Origin: Thermoproteota archaeon
GTDB taxonomy: Archaea; Thermoproteota; EX4484-205; JAAOZP01
Assembly: GCA_026414125.1 (NCBI GenBank)
Contig: JAOAJQ010000058.1
Location: 1 to 7,420 of the forward strand
DNA: 7,420 nucleotides
Direction of reading: 5' to 3'
Positions 1 through 6,302 of the stretch are shown here, in pieces. A program made the position numbers and the translations under genes. The notes under the pieces were generated by a model. The model was given only the letters and a program-made list of their open reading frames with translations, ran no database searches and was not told the DNA's origin. Positions within the stretch are counted from its first letter, which is position 1; each line of letters starts with the position of its first letter.

Positions 1-63
1 GTGAGTAAACAGGCACCTGAAAAGCAGGATGATACACTAGGCCCAAACTCTTTTAAACAATAA
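1..63 (+). CDS. possible C-terminal tail of an upstream gene (partial)
   Basis: Frame 1 is open from the window edge to a TAA at 61-63 and would encode about 20 residues, mostly polar and charged, ending in SFKQ. The other two plus frames are closed by stops at once (TGA at 2, TAA at 6). A disordered polar tail is a plausible end for a plus-strand gene whose body lies outside the window, and it would end 34 bases before the next start. No family can be recognised from so short a piece, and a chance open frame of this length is quite possible. A GTG at position 1 also allows it to be a tiny independent ORF. Confidence 0.35.
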   Translation: MSKQAPEKQDDTLGPNSFKQ

Positions 64-92
64 ATAAGACTTATAGGATACGAGACGGTGAG
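50..92 (+). promoter_or_regulatory. promoter and ribosome site for the glycosidase-UroD operon
   Basis: A TATA-like element, CTTTTAAAC, lies at 50-58. A start of transcription about 26 bases beyond its centre would fall near 80 and give a leader of roughly 18 bases. That leader contains GGTGAG at 87-92, a good match to the archaeal anti-Shine-Dalgarno, ending 5 bases before the ATG at 98. A second AT-rich element (CTTATAGG, 70-77) is too close to the start to serve as a standard TATA box. The position of the transcript start is inferred. Confidence 0.5.
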
Positions 93-97
93 CCTTC

Positions 98-1201
98 ATG
101 AATTTCGACGAGGCATTAACGAGGATTGTTGAGGAAGCGGGAAAACTCATTGACAAATGCTTGTTGAAAGCCTCGGATGGAACAACCTTATTCAGACCGG
201 ACGGAGGAGGAAACTACAACGCGCTCTGGACGAGAGACTTTTGCTACATGCTTGAAGGCCTTCCCGGCTTTATCCCGCACAACGATGCCGTCAAGGCCTA
301 TCTATACATACTTAACCGCCAGAGGGAGGACGGGGTTATTCCAGATAGAGTTGGCCCAGATGGGGAACCATACTATAATGTTCTCGGTTCAAACCCTCCG
401 ACTGACAATCCTCAGTTTGCAGTTAAAATAGCATGGGAAATATGGCGCGCCTACGGAGATGCTTCCCCATTTATTCTGACTGCGGGCAGGCTGGAGAAAG
501 CCTTAGGCTCACTACCGCTAAGCAGGGAAGCAGATTTAATCTGGATTAACCCCAGTAGTCCGCATTCGCCCTACGGCTTTACGGACTGTGTAGCTAAAAC
601 CGGTGAAGAACTGTTTTCCTCATTACTCCTGTACGAGGCGCATGTCAAAATGGCTGAGCTCTATAGGGCGGTGGGAAGAATGGATGAGTCTAAGGAGCAT
701 GAGGCTTGGGCTGTTAAAGTAAAAAGCTCGCTGGAAAAACTGTGGTCTGGGGAAGGCTATTTCTTCGCAGCCTCCGTAGACTGTAGACAACCGGATGTAT
801 GGGGATCCGCGTACTCCGTATGGGTGGACGCGGTTGACGGCCAGAGAGCCTTAGAGATTTCAAGATGGCTCTCAAGCCATTTCGACAGGATAGTTAAATG
901 GGGGCAGGTTAGGCATCTGCCTGAGCCCTTTGCCTGGGAGAAAACCCTTGTGGAGATGAAGCCTGGCACCTATCAAAACGGGGCTTACTGGGGGACAGCG
1001 ACAGGATGGGTGGCCTACGCAATATCTCTCACCAACCGTCAACTGGCTGAGCGGATGCTGATAGACCTTGTTGAATTCTTTGAGGCGGAGGGGAAAGCGT
1101 GGGAATGCGTAAACCTAGACTATAGGAAGTGTCCAGATTACGTGGCTACTTTAGCCTGCCCGTCAGCCCTAGTCGAAAGGTTGGGGAATAAACCGATGTA
1201 A
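98..1201 (+). CDS. six-hairpin glycosidase-like protein
   Basis: This 367-residue protein resembles the (alpha/alpha)6-barrel six-hairpin glycosidases (the fold shared by GH15, GH37, GH63, GH65, GH78 and the debranching enzyme GDE domain). Recognisable blocks are WTRD at 44-47, DNPQF at 103-107, PYGFTDCVAKTGEELF at 158-173, DVWGSAYSVW at 233-242 and NGAYWGTATGW at 294-304. These aromatic and acidic loops lie at the ends of helices, where the sugar pocket of this fold forms. There is no signal peptide or membrane segment, so it should be cytoplasmic. At this length it is a bare catalytic barrel without accessory domains. The catalytic acids cannot be assigned with certainty; D47 and D163 are candidates. 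The start has a clear GGTGAG ribosome site 5 bases upstream. The UroD-like gene follows 20 bases after its stop, so the two are probably co-transcribed. The substrate is unknown; a trehalase/glucosidase-type role is possible. The fold call is fairly safe, the activity is not. Confidence 0.72.
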   Translation: MNFDEALTRIVEEAGKLIDKCLLKASDGTTLFRPDGGGNYNALWTRDFCYMLEGLPGFIPHNDAVKAYLYILNRQREDGVIPDRVGPDGEPYYNVLGSNPPTDNPQFAVKIAWEIWRAYGDASPFILTAGRLEKALGSLPLSREADLIWINPSSPHSPYGFTDCVAKTGEELFSSLLLYEAHVKMAELYRAVGRMDESKEHEAWAVKVKSSLEKLWSGEGYFFAASVDCRQPDVWGSAYSVWVDAVDGQRALEISRWLSSHFDRIVKWGQVRHLPEPFAWEKTLVEMKPGTYQNGAYWGTATGWVAYAISLTNRQLAERMLIDLVEFFEAEGKAWECVNLDYRKCPDYVATLACPSALVERLGNKPM

Positions 1202-1205
1202 ACGT

Positions 1206-1210
1206 GGAGG
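1206..1210 (+). promoter_or_regulatory. ribosome site deciding the UroD-like start
   Basis: GGAGG at 1206-1210 lies 11 bases before the ATG at 1222. An in-frame GTG at 1204 overlaps this site and has no ribosome site of its own. Family members typically begin M-x-P/S-R-E-R-V, which matches translation from 1222, so the GTG start is disfavoured. Confidence 0.6.
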
Positions 1211-1221
1211 GTCGAGACGTC

Positions 1222-2301
1222 ATGGAGCCACGGGAAAGGGTTGACAATGTTCTTAAAGGAAGAGTGCCTGACAAGATTCCTTGGCTCATATACTCCAGTC
1301 ATCTTCCAAGGGGGAGTTTCGAGCGCAGGATGAGAGACATGGGACTTGGGCTTGAGGAAAGATGCGGCATATACAGGGCATCCATGCCGAACGTCAGGAT
1401 AGAGAGTAGAACAGTGGGCGACTATGTCTACACGACCTACCGTACTCCGGTTGGCGAGCTAAACTCGAAGACGCGGATTGGGATGAGGTTTCAGTTTCCA
1501 GGCGGCTCCTGGACCGTTGAGCACCCGGTGAAAAACGTGAGCGACATCAAGGCTTTAATGTTCATGATAGAGGACACTGTCTACGAGCCGGACTATGAGA
1601 ACTATATCAGGATTAAAGAAGAACTGGAGGGAGACGGTATTGTTACGGTTTGGGCTGATTACACTCCTCTTATGAAGATAATCGTCAGGTACATGGGTTT
1701 TAAAACATTCGCAATCATGTACCAGAGAAACAGGGAGGCGATAGAGGAGTTGATTGAAGCTCTGGACAAGAGTTTTCTAAAAATGTACAGGATAATAGCT
1801 GACTCTCCGGCTGAAATAGTCAGAGTGGGCGATAACATTGACTCGATGCTTATATCTCCAGGCCTATTCGAGAGATACTGCCTCCCATACTATAATAAGT
1901 ATGCGGATATTCTCCACGAGAAAGGGAAGACCGTTATTTCACATATGGACGGCAGACTTAAAGCGCTTAAAAACCTTATAGGCGAAACAAGGCTTGACGC
2001 TATAGAGGCCTTCACGCCGCCACCGGGAGGAGACCTTTCACCAAAAGAGGCTAGAGGAGCATGGAGGAGTAAAATAGTGTGGATGAACTTTCCGGAGGAA
2101 GTGTTCCTCAGAACACCTGAAGAAATAAGGAGCTTCACGATGAGACTGCTCGAGGAAATCGCCCCGGGAGAAGGCTTCATCATAAGCGTTACGGAAGATG
2201 TTCACCCGGATCATTACAGGAAGGGTATTAGAACGGTGACTGAAACGCTCTGGAAACACGGCGTTCTACCCATAAATCCGCCATTAGCCCGTGACCAGTA
2301 G
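1222..2301 (+). CDS. UroD/MtaA-superfamily protein, divergent subfamily
   Basis: The 359-residue product starts MEPRERVDNVLKGRVPDKIPW, the usual opening of the uroporphyrinogen decarboxylase superfamily (PF01208), and has the family length. Other landmarks are GDNIDSMLISPGLFERYCLPYY (from 203), SHMDGRL (240-246), EAFTPPPGGDLS (262-273) and VTEDVH (323-328). It lacks the RQAGR arginine motif of HemE, so it is unlikely to make coproporphyrinogen. It also lacks the H-x-C plus distal Cys zinc site of MtaA-type methyltransferases: the equivalent position reads H241-M-D243, and the only cysteines are C48 and C220. Many uncharacterised paralogues share this H-x-D form. The protein is probably cytoplasmic. 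It follows the glycosidase-like gene by 20 bases, suggesting one mRNA and perhaps action on a related substrate, for example removal of a methyl group or a decarboxylation. That role is inference; the superfamily assignment is strong. Confidence 0.88.
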   Translation: MEPRERVDNVLKGRVPDKIPWLIYSSHLPRGSFERRMRDMGLGLEERCGIYRASMPNVRIESRTVGDYVYTTYRTPVGELNSKTRIGMRFQFPGGSWTVEHPVKNVSDIKALMFMIEDTVYEPDYENYIRIKEELEGDGIVTVWADYTPLMKIIVRYMGFKTFAIMYQRNREAIEELIEALDKSFLKMYRIIADSPAEIVRVGDNIDSMLISPGLFERYCLPYYNKYADILHEKGKTVISHMDGRLKALKNLIGETRLDAIEAFTPPPGGDLSPKEARGAWRSKIVWMNFPEEVFLRTPEEIRSFTMRLLEEIAPGEGFIISVTEDVHPDHYRKGIRTVTETLWKHGVLPINPPLARDQ

Positions 2302-2358
2302 CTTAAGGGCTTGGAGAAACAGCTTGTGTAAATCGTCTTTTTAAAAGCTTAAGTTGAA

Positions 2359-2387
2359 GGGTTAGTGGTGTAAAATAAATCTAACCC
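2359..2387. repeat. 7-base inverted repeat in the gap after the UroD-like gene
   Basis: GGGTTAG at 2359-2365 is complementary to CTAACCC at 2381-2387, with a 15-base AT-rich loop. It could fold as a hairpin near the 3' end of the glycosidase-UroD transcript or serve as a bipartite protein site ahead of the next gene. A T-run (2338-2342) just upstream could terminate the upstream transcript, since archaeal termination relies on T-stretches. The repeat is short enough to be chance. Confidence 0.3.
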
Positions 2388-2434
2388 CTATGAATCAACC
2401 TGGTCTCATCATTAACAGGAAATCACATTAAGCC

Positions 2435-2446
2435 TTGGTTAACCAA
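2435..2446. promoter_or_regulatory. perfect 12-base palindrome, candidate operator
   Basis: TTGGTTAACCAA is a perfect 12-base palindrome that lies directly before the AT-rich TATA region (2450-2463) of the next gene. This is where the BRE is found and where archaeal activators or repressors commonly bind as dimers. No regulator gene is visible in the window. Confidence 0.4.
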
Positions 2447-2449
2447 AAA

Positions 2450-2463
2450 GTTAAAATATTTTC
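2450..2463 (+). promoter_or_regulatory. TATA region for the first TIM-barrel gene
   Basis: The run GTTAAAATATTTTC is the only strongly AT-rich TATA-like stretch close to this gene. A start 26-27 bases beyond its centre falls at about 2480-2484. That lies downstream of the first possible ATG (2473) and just upstream of the second (2488), favouring the second as the true start with a very short leader. Confidence 0.45.
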
Positions 2464-2487
2464 AGCATTCTCATGTTGCGAGGAGAA

Positions 2488-3243
2488 ATGGGAATAGCAC
2501 TGCAGCTCTACTCGATACGCGAAAACTGCGCTAAGGATCTTGAAGGGACGCTTAAGGCGGTTGCTGAAATGGGTTACGAGGGAGTTGAGTTCGCAGGATA
2601 TTACGAGAGAAGTGCTGAAAACCTTAGGGCGATCCTCGACGACCTGGGTTTGAAGGTAGCAGGGACACACATATCTATAGATACTCTGCTCGGAGAAGAA
2701 CTGGGTAAGACTGTTGAGTTTAACCGTGTCTTAGAAAACAGGTTTCTAATAGTTCCAGGCTTACCCTCTGAAATGCTGAGCTCGAAAAACAATTGCTTGG
2801 AGACAGCTAAACTCTTCAACGAAATAGCTAGAAAGCTTAGAAAAGAAGGTATGAGGGTCGGCTACCATAACCATATGTTCGAATTCAAAACTGTTAACGG
2901 GGAGAGAATATGGGATTTGTTCTTCAGCTCCACGATTCCTGAGGTGGTGATGCAGCTGGACACTGGGAACGCGATGCACGGAGGAGTGAATGCAGAGGGC
3001 ATTCTGGAGATCATCCGAAAATACCCTGGTAGGGCTGTAACTGTCCATGTGAAAGAGTATTCCTCTAAAGACCCTAAGGCTGTGGTGGGAGAAGGGGAAA
3101 TGAAGTGGCGCGAATTCTTCGAGCTGTGTAAAACGGTAGGTGGAACAGAGTGGTACATTGTTGAGCAGGAGAGCTATGCCTACCCGCCTCTAGAATGCGT
3201 GAAACGCTGTCTGGAAAACCTTAAGAGAATGAAGCTGGTTTAG
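2488..3243 (+). CDS. sugar phosphate isomerase/epimerase, xylose-isomerase-like TIM barrel
   Basis: A 251-residue member of the AP_endonuc_2 / xylose-isomerase-like TIM-barrel superfamily (PF01261, COG1082, which includes IolE and IolI). The N-terminus MGIALQLYSIRE is the classic first strand of these proteins. Other landmarks are GYEGVEF (29-35), GTHIS (59-63), YHNHMFEF (126-133), QLDTGNAMHGG (156-166), HVKEY (187-191), GEGEMKW (201-207) and VEQESY (225-230). The likely metal ligands are E132, D158, H187/H188-region and E226, typical of enzymes that isomerise, epimerise or dehydrate sugars and inositols through an enediolate. An in-frame ATG at 2473 would add five residues (MLRGE), but it lies upstream of the predicted transcript start and outside the conserved N-terminus; a GAGGAG immediately before 2488 is unusually close. 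The aldo/keto reductase follows 57 bases later with its own promoter. The fold is clear; the exact sugar is not. Confidence 0.87.
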   Translation: MGIALQLYSIRENCAKDLEGTLKAVAEMGYEGVEFAGYYERSAENLRAILDDLGLKVAGTHISIDTLLGEELGKTVEFNRVLENRFLIVPGLPSEMLSSKNNCLETAKLFNEIARKLRKEGMRVGYHNHMFEFKTVNGERIWDLFFSSTIPEVVMQLDTGNAMHGGVNAEGILEIIRKYPGRAVTVHVKEYSSKDPKAVVGEGEMKWREFFELCKTVGGTEWYIVEQESYAYPPLECVKRCLENLKRMKLV

Positions 3244-3260
3244 AAACGTCTCCCAACCTG

Positions 3261-3277
3261 TTTTTTAAAGCTTAATA
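3261..3277 (+). promoter_or_regulatory. T-run and TATA region before the aldo/keto reductase
   Basis: The stretch TTTTTTAAAGCTTAATA fills the middle of the 57-base gap. Its centre lies about 32 bases before the ATG at 3301, and its right part about 27, so the mRNA would be leaderless or have a leader of under 10 bases. No good Shine-Dalgarno is present, which agrees. The T6 at its left end could also end transcription of the preceding gene. Confidence 0.5.
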
Positions 3278-3300
3278 GCGGGTTTAGGAACCGGTTTATC

Positions 3301-4158
3301 ATGGAGTATAGGATTCTGGGCAGAACCGGTTTCAAGGTAAGCATACTCGCCATAGGAGGCTGCGGCCCAGGAATAGCTCCAAACACGGAGGAAGGCTTGA
3401 AGGCTTTTGAAAAAGCCGTTGAGAAAGGCATTAACATGGTTGATGTGGCACCCAGCTACGGGGATGCGGAAACCAGGCTTGGACAGCTAATAAGAAGAAA
3501 TCGTGACAAGCTGGTTATAACTGAGAAAACTCTTGAGAGAACCAGGGAGGGGGCTTGGGGGGAGCTCCGGCAAACCCTGTCCCGTTTCCAAGTTGAAAAC
3601 CTAGACGTGTATCAGTTTCACGCAGTCAACACGCTGGACGAGCTTGAAAAAATTTTCAGTGAGAACGGTGCTATGAAAGCGTTTCTTGAGGCTCGTGAAC
3701 AGGGATTAATAAGACATATAGGGCTAACAGCCCACTCGGACATGAGGATAGTGGTTAAAGCCCTTGAAAAATTTGACTTCGACACCGTGCTGATACCTGT
3801 GAATGTTGGAAGCATTATTGAGCCTGCACCAGAGAACGATTTTAACCCGGTTCTGAAAATCGCAAGAGACAGGGATATTGGGGTTATTGCCATAAAGGCG
3901 ATTTCAAAGGGCAGGTGGACCGGGGAGAGAAAATACCAAACTTGGTATGAGCCGATGGATGAGCAGGAGGATATTGACAAGGCGGTGTGGTTCACACTTT
4001 CCCAAGAGCCGGTTGCAACTTACTCCATGGCGTGCGACATAAGGCTTTGGCCGAAGATAATAAGTGCAGGCGAGAGGTTTAGAAAGCTCTCCGGCGGTGA
4101 GCAGGAGGAGGTTTTAAACTATTTTAGGAGTAGAGGAGTACGCCCCCTTTTCCCATAA
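3301..4158 (+). CDS. aldo/keto reductase family oxidoreductase
   Basis: The 285-residue protein is an NAD(P)H-dependent aldo/keto reductase TIM barrel (COG0667/COG1453-like). It opens MEYRILGRTGFKVSILAIGG, the standard family start. The catalytic tetrad is complete: D48 and Y53 in VDVAPSYGDAE, K76 in VITEKT and H107 in YQFHAVN. GLIRHIGLTAHS (135-146) is the usual strand after the active site, and VIAIKAISKGRW (195-206) is near the cofactor-binding end. The protein is slightly shorter than the usual 300-330 residues and has no C-terminal cysteine cluster, so it is not of the ferredoxin-like fused type. It should interconvert a ketone or aldehyde with an alcohol on a sugar or its keto derivative. 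Its position next to a sugar-isomerase TIM barrel suggests sugar metabolism, for instance a keto-sugar intermediate. The start has essentially no leader. It converges on the acyl-CoA synthetase operon with only 13 bases between the stops. Confidence 0.92.
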   Translation: MEYRILGRTGFKVSILAIGGCGPGIAPNTEEGLKAFEKAVEKGINMVDVAPSYGDAETRLGQLIRRNRDKLVITEKTLERTREGAWGELRQTLSRFQVENLDVYQFHAVNTLDELEKIFSENGAMKAFLEAREQGLIRHIGLTAHSDMRIVVKALEKFDFDTVLIPVNVGSIIEPAPENDFNPVLKIARDRDIGVIAIKAISKGRWTGERKYQTWYEPMDEQEDIDKAVWFTLSQEPVATYSMACDIRLWPKIISAGERFRKLSGGEQEEVLNYFRSRGVRPLFP

Positions 4159-4171
4159 GACCATTGTAAGC

Positions 4172-4849
4172 CTATTTTAAGATCATTTTCGCATCCACGA
4201 CAGTTGCGTAATTTTTGCCTAAAATCACCGGGTTCGCATCTAAGCCCAAGATGTGTTTTCCATATTTTTCCCCTATTGCAGAAAACTTTAAAACCAGCTC
4301 TGTAAAAGCTGCCTTGTCAATCCTTATGTTCCTGAAGCCTTCGAACAATTTTTTACCCTTCAACTCACTTATCATTTCCAACACGTCTGCTTTGGAGATC
4401 GGAAGAACTCTGATCGAAACATCCCTATAGATTTCAGCGTAAATGCCTCCGATCCCAATCATGATGCACATCCCGAAGTCTTCGTCATGAATCAGACCAC
4501 AGATTGCTTCAACACCACCGTCCACCATCTCCTCAACCAACAGAGGCTCCGCTCCGAACCTCTTTCTGAAAGCGGCAGCAGAACGCTTAAGCTCAGAACT
4601 ATCCCTTATGTTCAGTAAAACTCCTTCCACATCCGTCTTATGAACGAATCTATTTGAAGAAACCTTGAGGACAACTGGGAATTGCAATCTACCCGCTCTC
4701 TTTAAGTCAGAGGGCTCTTTCACTATTACGTAGCTGGGAACAGTTATACCATGGTTTACAAGAAATGGCTTAACCAGGTGCTCCGGGATGACTTTGCTTC
4801 CGGTTGCAGAAGCATAATTCAATATTCTCTGAAAAGATTTTCCGCTCAT
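4172..4849 (-). CDS. ADP-forming acyl-CoA synthetase, beta subunit (ATP-grasp)
   Basis: This 225-residue ATP-grasp protein (PF13549) matches the size of the separate beta subunit of archaeal ADP-forming acetyl-CoA synthetase. The enzyme converts acyl-CoA + ADP + phosphate to acid + CoA + ATP and is the main ATP-yielding step of archaeal sugar and peptide fermentation. The N-terminal part reads IPEHLVKPFLVNHGITVPSY (21-40). FPVVLKVSSNRFVHKTDVEG (57-76) contains H70, the expected phosphohistidine of the beta subunit. GIGGIYAEIYRDVSIRVLP (132-150) is the ATP-grasp core. The C-terminal metal site reads LDANPV (203-208), with Ala where relatives usually have Ile, Val or Met before Asn-Pro. The start overlaps the alpha stop as ATGA and has GGTGAT (4855-4860) 5 bases upstream, so translation is coupled. 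The acid used (acetate, branched or aryl) cannot be read from sequence. Confidence 0.93.
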   Translation of the reverse strand: MSGKSFQRILNYASATGSKVIPEHLVKPFLVNHGITVPSYVIVKEPSDLKRAGRLQFPVVLKVSSNRFVHKTDVEGVLLNIRDSSELKRSAAAFRKRFGAEPLLVEEMVDGGVEAICGLIHDEDFGMCIMIGIGGIYAEIYRDVSIRVLPISKADVLEMISELKGKKLFEGFRNIRIDKAAFTELVLKFSAIGEKYGKHILGLDANPVILGKNYATVVDAKMILK

Positions 4850-6291
4850 CGTGCATCACCCGTCTTATTTCTCATCCTCATCAAATACCTCCCTCTTTCA
4901 TAAAGAACTCTGAGAGAAATCACTGCACGCCTAATGTCTGGAAAAACAGGCATTCCTCTGGATTCAAGCCTCCTTATCACCTCTTCCGAATGCAAACCGC
5001 CGATTATGCATGGAACCATAGGCTTCCTGCCGTTTTTAAACCACCGCCACACGATTTCAACTAGATTATCAGTAGTATAAGGGGTTTGAAGCAGAGGGAA
5101 CGCTAAAATGCCATCAGTATTCTCATCTTCATTAACAACCTTGAAAACATAGTCAAACATTTCATCGGTTACGTTCCCTGTGAGATCAACAGGGTTATCG
5201 ACAGAAGCGAAACTCGGTAGCCTCGCCATCAGCTTTCTCTTTGAATCAGGAGAAATTTCCGCCAATCTTAATCCTCCTCCCACGTTTTGGTCCTCAATGT
5301 AGTCAGCTGCAATCACACCGTAGCCTCCGCCAGAAGTCACAACCACTATGTTTGGCCCAAACATAGGTTGCTGGTAGGCAAGGATACGGGAGTAGTCGAA
5401 GAGCTCAAGCAGATCGTTCGCTCTAATTATCCCGGCCTGCTTAAAGGCTCCCTCCATAGCTAGGCTGGGTTTAGCCATTGAACCGGTGTGCAACATGGCC
5501 GCCCTTGCTCCAGCCTCTGTCCTTCCGGCTTTTAAAACCACCACTGGTTTACTAATAGTTATTTTTCTGCAAAGCTGCAGGAATCTTTTTCCCTCTGCAA
5601 AGCATTCGATATGTATGCAAATTACTCTGGTTTTACTGTCTTTGGAAAAGAGTTCCAGCATATCATTCTCGTTAACGTCCAGCTTGTTTCCCAACCCCAC
5701 GAAGGCGGAAATACCGTAACCATGGGATTCAGCCATGTCCATGAAGCCGCTTGCAGAAGCTCCGCTTTGAGAGATGAAGGCTATTGGACCATCAGGCGGC
5801 CTCCTAGACTTATCCCTCAGAACAAACATCGTATCCAGTCTTTCACGAGGAACGTAAACACCCAAGGTGTTTGGCCCAAGCAACACCATCTCTGTATTCA
5901 AGATTTTACTTTTAATCTCATTCTCCAATTTCCGCCCTTCCTCGCCTGTTTCGCTAAAGCCGCCGGAGATGACTATGACAGCTTTAACCCTCTTCTCTAT
6001 ACAATCATCTATTACGCTTGGAACACTTTTTGCAGGCACAGCTATGACTGCGAGGTCAATCTTTTCAGGGATATCCTTCACCCTCGCATATGCCTTAACA
6101 CCACCCATCGTCTCCTGCTTAATGTTGACAGGATATTTTCTCCCAGGAAAACTCTGCAGGTGACTCCACATTATCCCGCCTATCTTAAACCTGTTTGAAG
6201 ACGCCCCTATTAAAGCAACGCTTCTAGGATGAATCAGGCAGTTTAAGCTTGAAAACCTCTTCCTTCTCCGCCTGCAAGGGGACATTTTCAC
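4846..6291 (-). CDS. ADP-forming acyl-CoA synthetase, alpha subunit
   Basis: The 481-residue protein is the CoA-binding and acyl-phosphate-forming partner of the beta subunit. Domains in order: a CoA-binding Rossmann domain (about 20-145) with PRSVALIGASSN and LLGPNTLGVY; a succinyl-CoA-ligase-like flavodoxin domain (about 165-300) with ISQSGASASG at 173-182; and a C-terminal ligase domain (about 312-470) with VTSGGGYGVIAAD and SVDNPVDLTG. H268 in AAMLHTGSMA is the catalytic histidine that carries the phosphoryl group between subunits. The length agrees with other separate alpha subunits. The GTG start at 6291 has AGGA 6 bases upstream (6298-6301); an ATG two codons later (6285) is an equally possible start. 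The short N-terminal run CRRRRKRF is unusually basic. The gene is second in a likely operon: small ORF (ending 11 bases upstream), alpha, beta. It sits in the cytoplasm as part of a heteromeric complex. Confidence 0.94.
   Translation of the reverse strand: MKMSPCRRRRKRFSSLNCLIHPRSVALIGASSNRFKIGGIMWSHLQSFPGRKYPVNIKQETMGGVKAYARVKDIPEKIDLAVIAVPAKSVPSVIDDCIEKRVKAVIVISGGFSETGEEGRKLENEIKSKILNTEMVLLGPNTLGVYVPRERLDTMFVLRDKSRRPPDGPIAFISQSGASASGFMDMAESHGYGISAFVGLGNKLDVNENDMLELFSKDSKTRVICIHIECFAEGKRFLQLCRKITISKPVVVLKAGRTEAGARAAMLHTGSMAKPSLAMEGAFKQAGIIRANDLLELFDYSRILAYQQPMFGPNIVVVTSGGGYGVIAADYIEDQNVGGGLRLAEISPDSKRKLMARLPSFASVDNPVDLTGNVTDEMFDYVFKVVNEDENTDGILAFPLLQTPYTTDNLVEIVWRWFKNGRKPMVPCIIGGLHSEEVIRRLESRGMPVFPDIRRAVISLRVLYERGRYLMRMRNKTGDAR
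4855..4860 (-). promoter_or_regulatory. ribosome site for the beta subunit inside the alpha gene
   Basis: On the minus strand GGTGAT lies 5 bases before the beta ATG, within the last codons of alpha. Together with the ATGA stop/start overlap it supports coupled translation and near-equal subunit amounts. Confidence 0.65.
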
Positions 6292-6302
6292 TCTAAATCC
6301 TG

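Noticed and set aside
1204..1221. GTG start for the UroD-like gene
   Set aside because: It overlaps the GGAGG that serves the ATG at 1222, has no ribosome site of its own, and would add six residues before the conserved family N-terminus.
2390..2431. 13-codon plus-strand ORF in the gap after the UroD-like gene
   Set aside because: It is too short, with no ribosome site and no coding signal beyond an ATG.
3618..3995. 125-codon minus-strand open frame opposite the aldo/keto reductase
   Set aside because: It is serine-rich and without motifs, and lies inside a reductase gene with an intact catalytic tetrad. It is a shadow frame.
5611..6198. 195-codon plus-strand open frame opposite the alpha subunit
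   Set aside because: It lies wholly antisense to a clearly conserved CoA-ligase gene, has no recognisable motif or ribosome site, and has a composition typical of a shadow frame.
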